DNA of 10,243 nt from Conidiobolus incongruus B7586. Lineage: Eukaryota > Entomophthoromycota > Entomophthoromycetes > Entomophthorales > Conidiobolaceae. Shown piece by piece: positions 8,992 to 10,243 of this stretch. Where the stretch lies: NCBI GenBank assembly GCA_000697335.1, contig JNEM01015695.1:1-10243 (forward strand). The letters run 5' to 3'. The translations under genes were made by a program, and so were the position numbers. The notes beneath the pieces were generated by a model. The model saw only the letters and a program-made list of their open reading frames with translations, was not told where the DNA came from and made no database searches. Position 1 is the stretch's first letter. Each line of letters opens with the position of its first letter.

Positions 8992-9021
8992 TTACTTTGT
9001 AATTTAAATAATGGGAATTTT
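8992..9021 (+). repeat. Left terminal inverted repeat of copy 3
   Basis: The first 30 bases are the same as the left end of copy 2 (TTACTTTGTAATTTAA, then the AATGGGAA core), although the interiors differ. Strong conservation at the tip fits a transposase-binding end. Confidence 0.7.
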
Positions 9022-10190
9022 ATGTAATTGAAAAAAATATATATTTTAATATACAGAAAATAAAAATAAATATATAATATAAAATTAAAAATATCTTTTA
9101 TTTCTAATAACTTTTTATTATACTTTTGGTAAAGATCTAATACCTAAAAAATAATTCTTTTTATTAAAGATTAAAATTTAATATTTTACAAACTAATTAA
9201 ATTTTTTTATAGAAATTTTCTTTCCTATAAGTTAGTTTTTTAATTACCTAAAACAATTATAATTACATAAGTTATAATCTAAAGAATATACTAGATATAA
9301 TAGTTTTTTCTAGTTATTTTTAATTAGAAAATTGCTTATAATTTTAAATTTTTATATTTTATAGTTATCTTGTAAAATAATAAGTTTTTTAAATTATATT
9401 GAGAATATTAATTAAAAATATTTTGTTTTAAAAAAAATATAAAGTTTACTATTAATTAATTTTCCTTTAAAAATTAAATAAGAATAATAATACTAATATA
9501 ATTTATTACAATAATTAATACTCATTTATCAACAAAGTGTTTATTTAAAGAAATTTATAAAGGAGGTTGATTTAACTAAATTTAACATTTTGAATTATAT
9601 TTTAATAAAAAATTATATAAAAAAATTTAAGATACATCAATTCTAATAATTTATTATAAAACTTTAGTTTTTAATAATACCTTAATAAATTTTATTTAAT
9701 ATTAACTACTTTAACTTTTTTTAAACTTTAGTTAAATTATAAGGTATTTATTTTATATTTTTATTAATTAATTTTAATTTAAACTTTAATATATATAAAA
9801 TACTTATGTAACTAATATTAAAATATTTTGATAATTCTCTAGTTGAAATAAAAAGGTATTTTTCAATATATTTTTTCATTTTATTAATAATTAAAAGAGT
9901 AATAGTTGAAATTAATCTTTTAGATTTTAATAAGCTTTAGGTAATTTCTTTCTTAAATTTAAAATAATTTACTTAATAATAAATTATTAATTTAGTTAAT
10001 ATTTTATTATTATAAGATGTTTATAAACTTTAAATAATTTTAAAAAATTAATAATTAAGTTTTATTAATACTAAAATAAAAAACTTTTGATGATTATTTT
10101 TTAGTTTAATAATAATTAATTTAAACAACCAATTTTAAAAAAATATTTTTTTATTTAAAATTAAAAATATATTTAAAAAACTAGAAATTA

Positions 10191-10223
10191 AAAAATTTCC
10201 CATTTTTTTAATTCTAGAAGTAA
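10191..10223 (-). repeat. Right terminal inverted repeat of copy 3
   Basis: On the minus strand it reads TTACTTCTAGAATT and then an A-run leading into AATGGGAA, matching the left end with one gap. It marks the end of the element 20 bases before the window edge; the last 20 bases are unremarkable AT-rich flank. Confidence 0.65.
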
Positions 10224-10243
10224 TAATATCATTAGTTTTATTT

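Larger units (their letters stand above)
8992..10223 (+). mobile_element. Complete, diverged TTAC/TA repeat (copy 3), MITE-like DNA transposon
   Basis: A 1232-base relative of copy 2 in the same orientation, collinear from end to end. Some blocks (for example 9600-9780 against 4800-4970) are close to 90% alike by eye and others much less so, with small indels. It starts TTACTTTG and ends AGTAA, with TA outside both ends (8990-8991 and 10224-10225). No coding capacity. Having both ends and the TA flanks intact while differing from copies 1 and 2 suggests an older, independent insertion or a separate subfamily. Assignment to a transposase family is inferred from the TA flanks only. Confidence 0.75.

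Overview
The window is an extremely AT-rich, gene-poor piece of a eukaryotic nuclear genome. It carries two single-exon genes for seven-transmembrane receptors of the rhodopsin-like (class A) type. They are about 51% identical to each other by hand alignment. The standard genetic code fits, each gene has a TATA box about 65-73 bases before its ATG, and no introns are needed. Intronless, expanded class A-like receptor families in an AT-rich genome recall entomophthoralean fungi such as Conidiobolus. That assignment rests on memory of the family and on composition, so it is tentative.

Layout: 1-312 is the inward-facing end of a repeat, truncated by the window edge. 313-1985 is AT-rich DNA with no gene seen. 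1986-2450 is a sharply bounded patch of clearly higher GC that holds the start of a short unrecognised reading frame (2261-2473). The first receptor gene is 2715-3665 (+). A complete 1.18-kb non-coding transposon-like repeat lies at 4208-5387. The second receptor gene is 5562-6515 (-), convergent with the first. Then come 2.4 kb of AT-rich DNA without a recognisable gene (6589-8991) and a second complete, more diverged copy of the repeat (8992-10223).

The repeat has imperfect terminal inverted repeats starting TTAC, TA dinucleotides at both ends, and no coding capacity. It fits a non-autonomous DNA transposon (MITE-like). The copies at 1-312 and 4208-4519 are head-to-head and identical at every base over the part visible, while the 8992-10223 copy is clearly diverged. 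Receptor 1 and the GC-rich patch therefore lie between two matching inverted repeats about 3.9 kb apart.

The two receptors are probably paralogues from one expanding family, each expressed from its own promoter. Nothing in the window points to an operon or to a multi-gene system. The items most worth following are the exact inverted repeat around receptor 1, the compositional island, and the altered signature motifs of the receptors.
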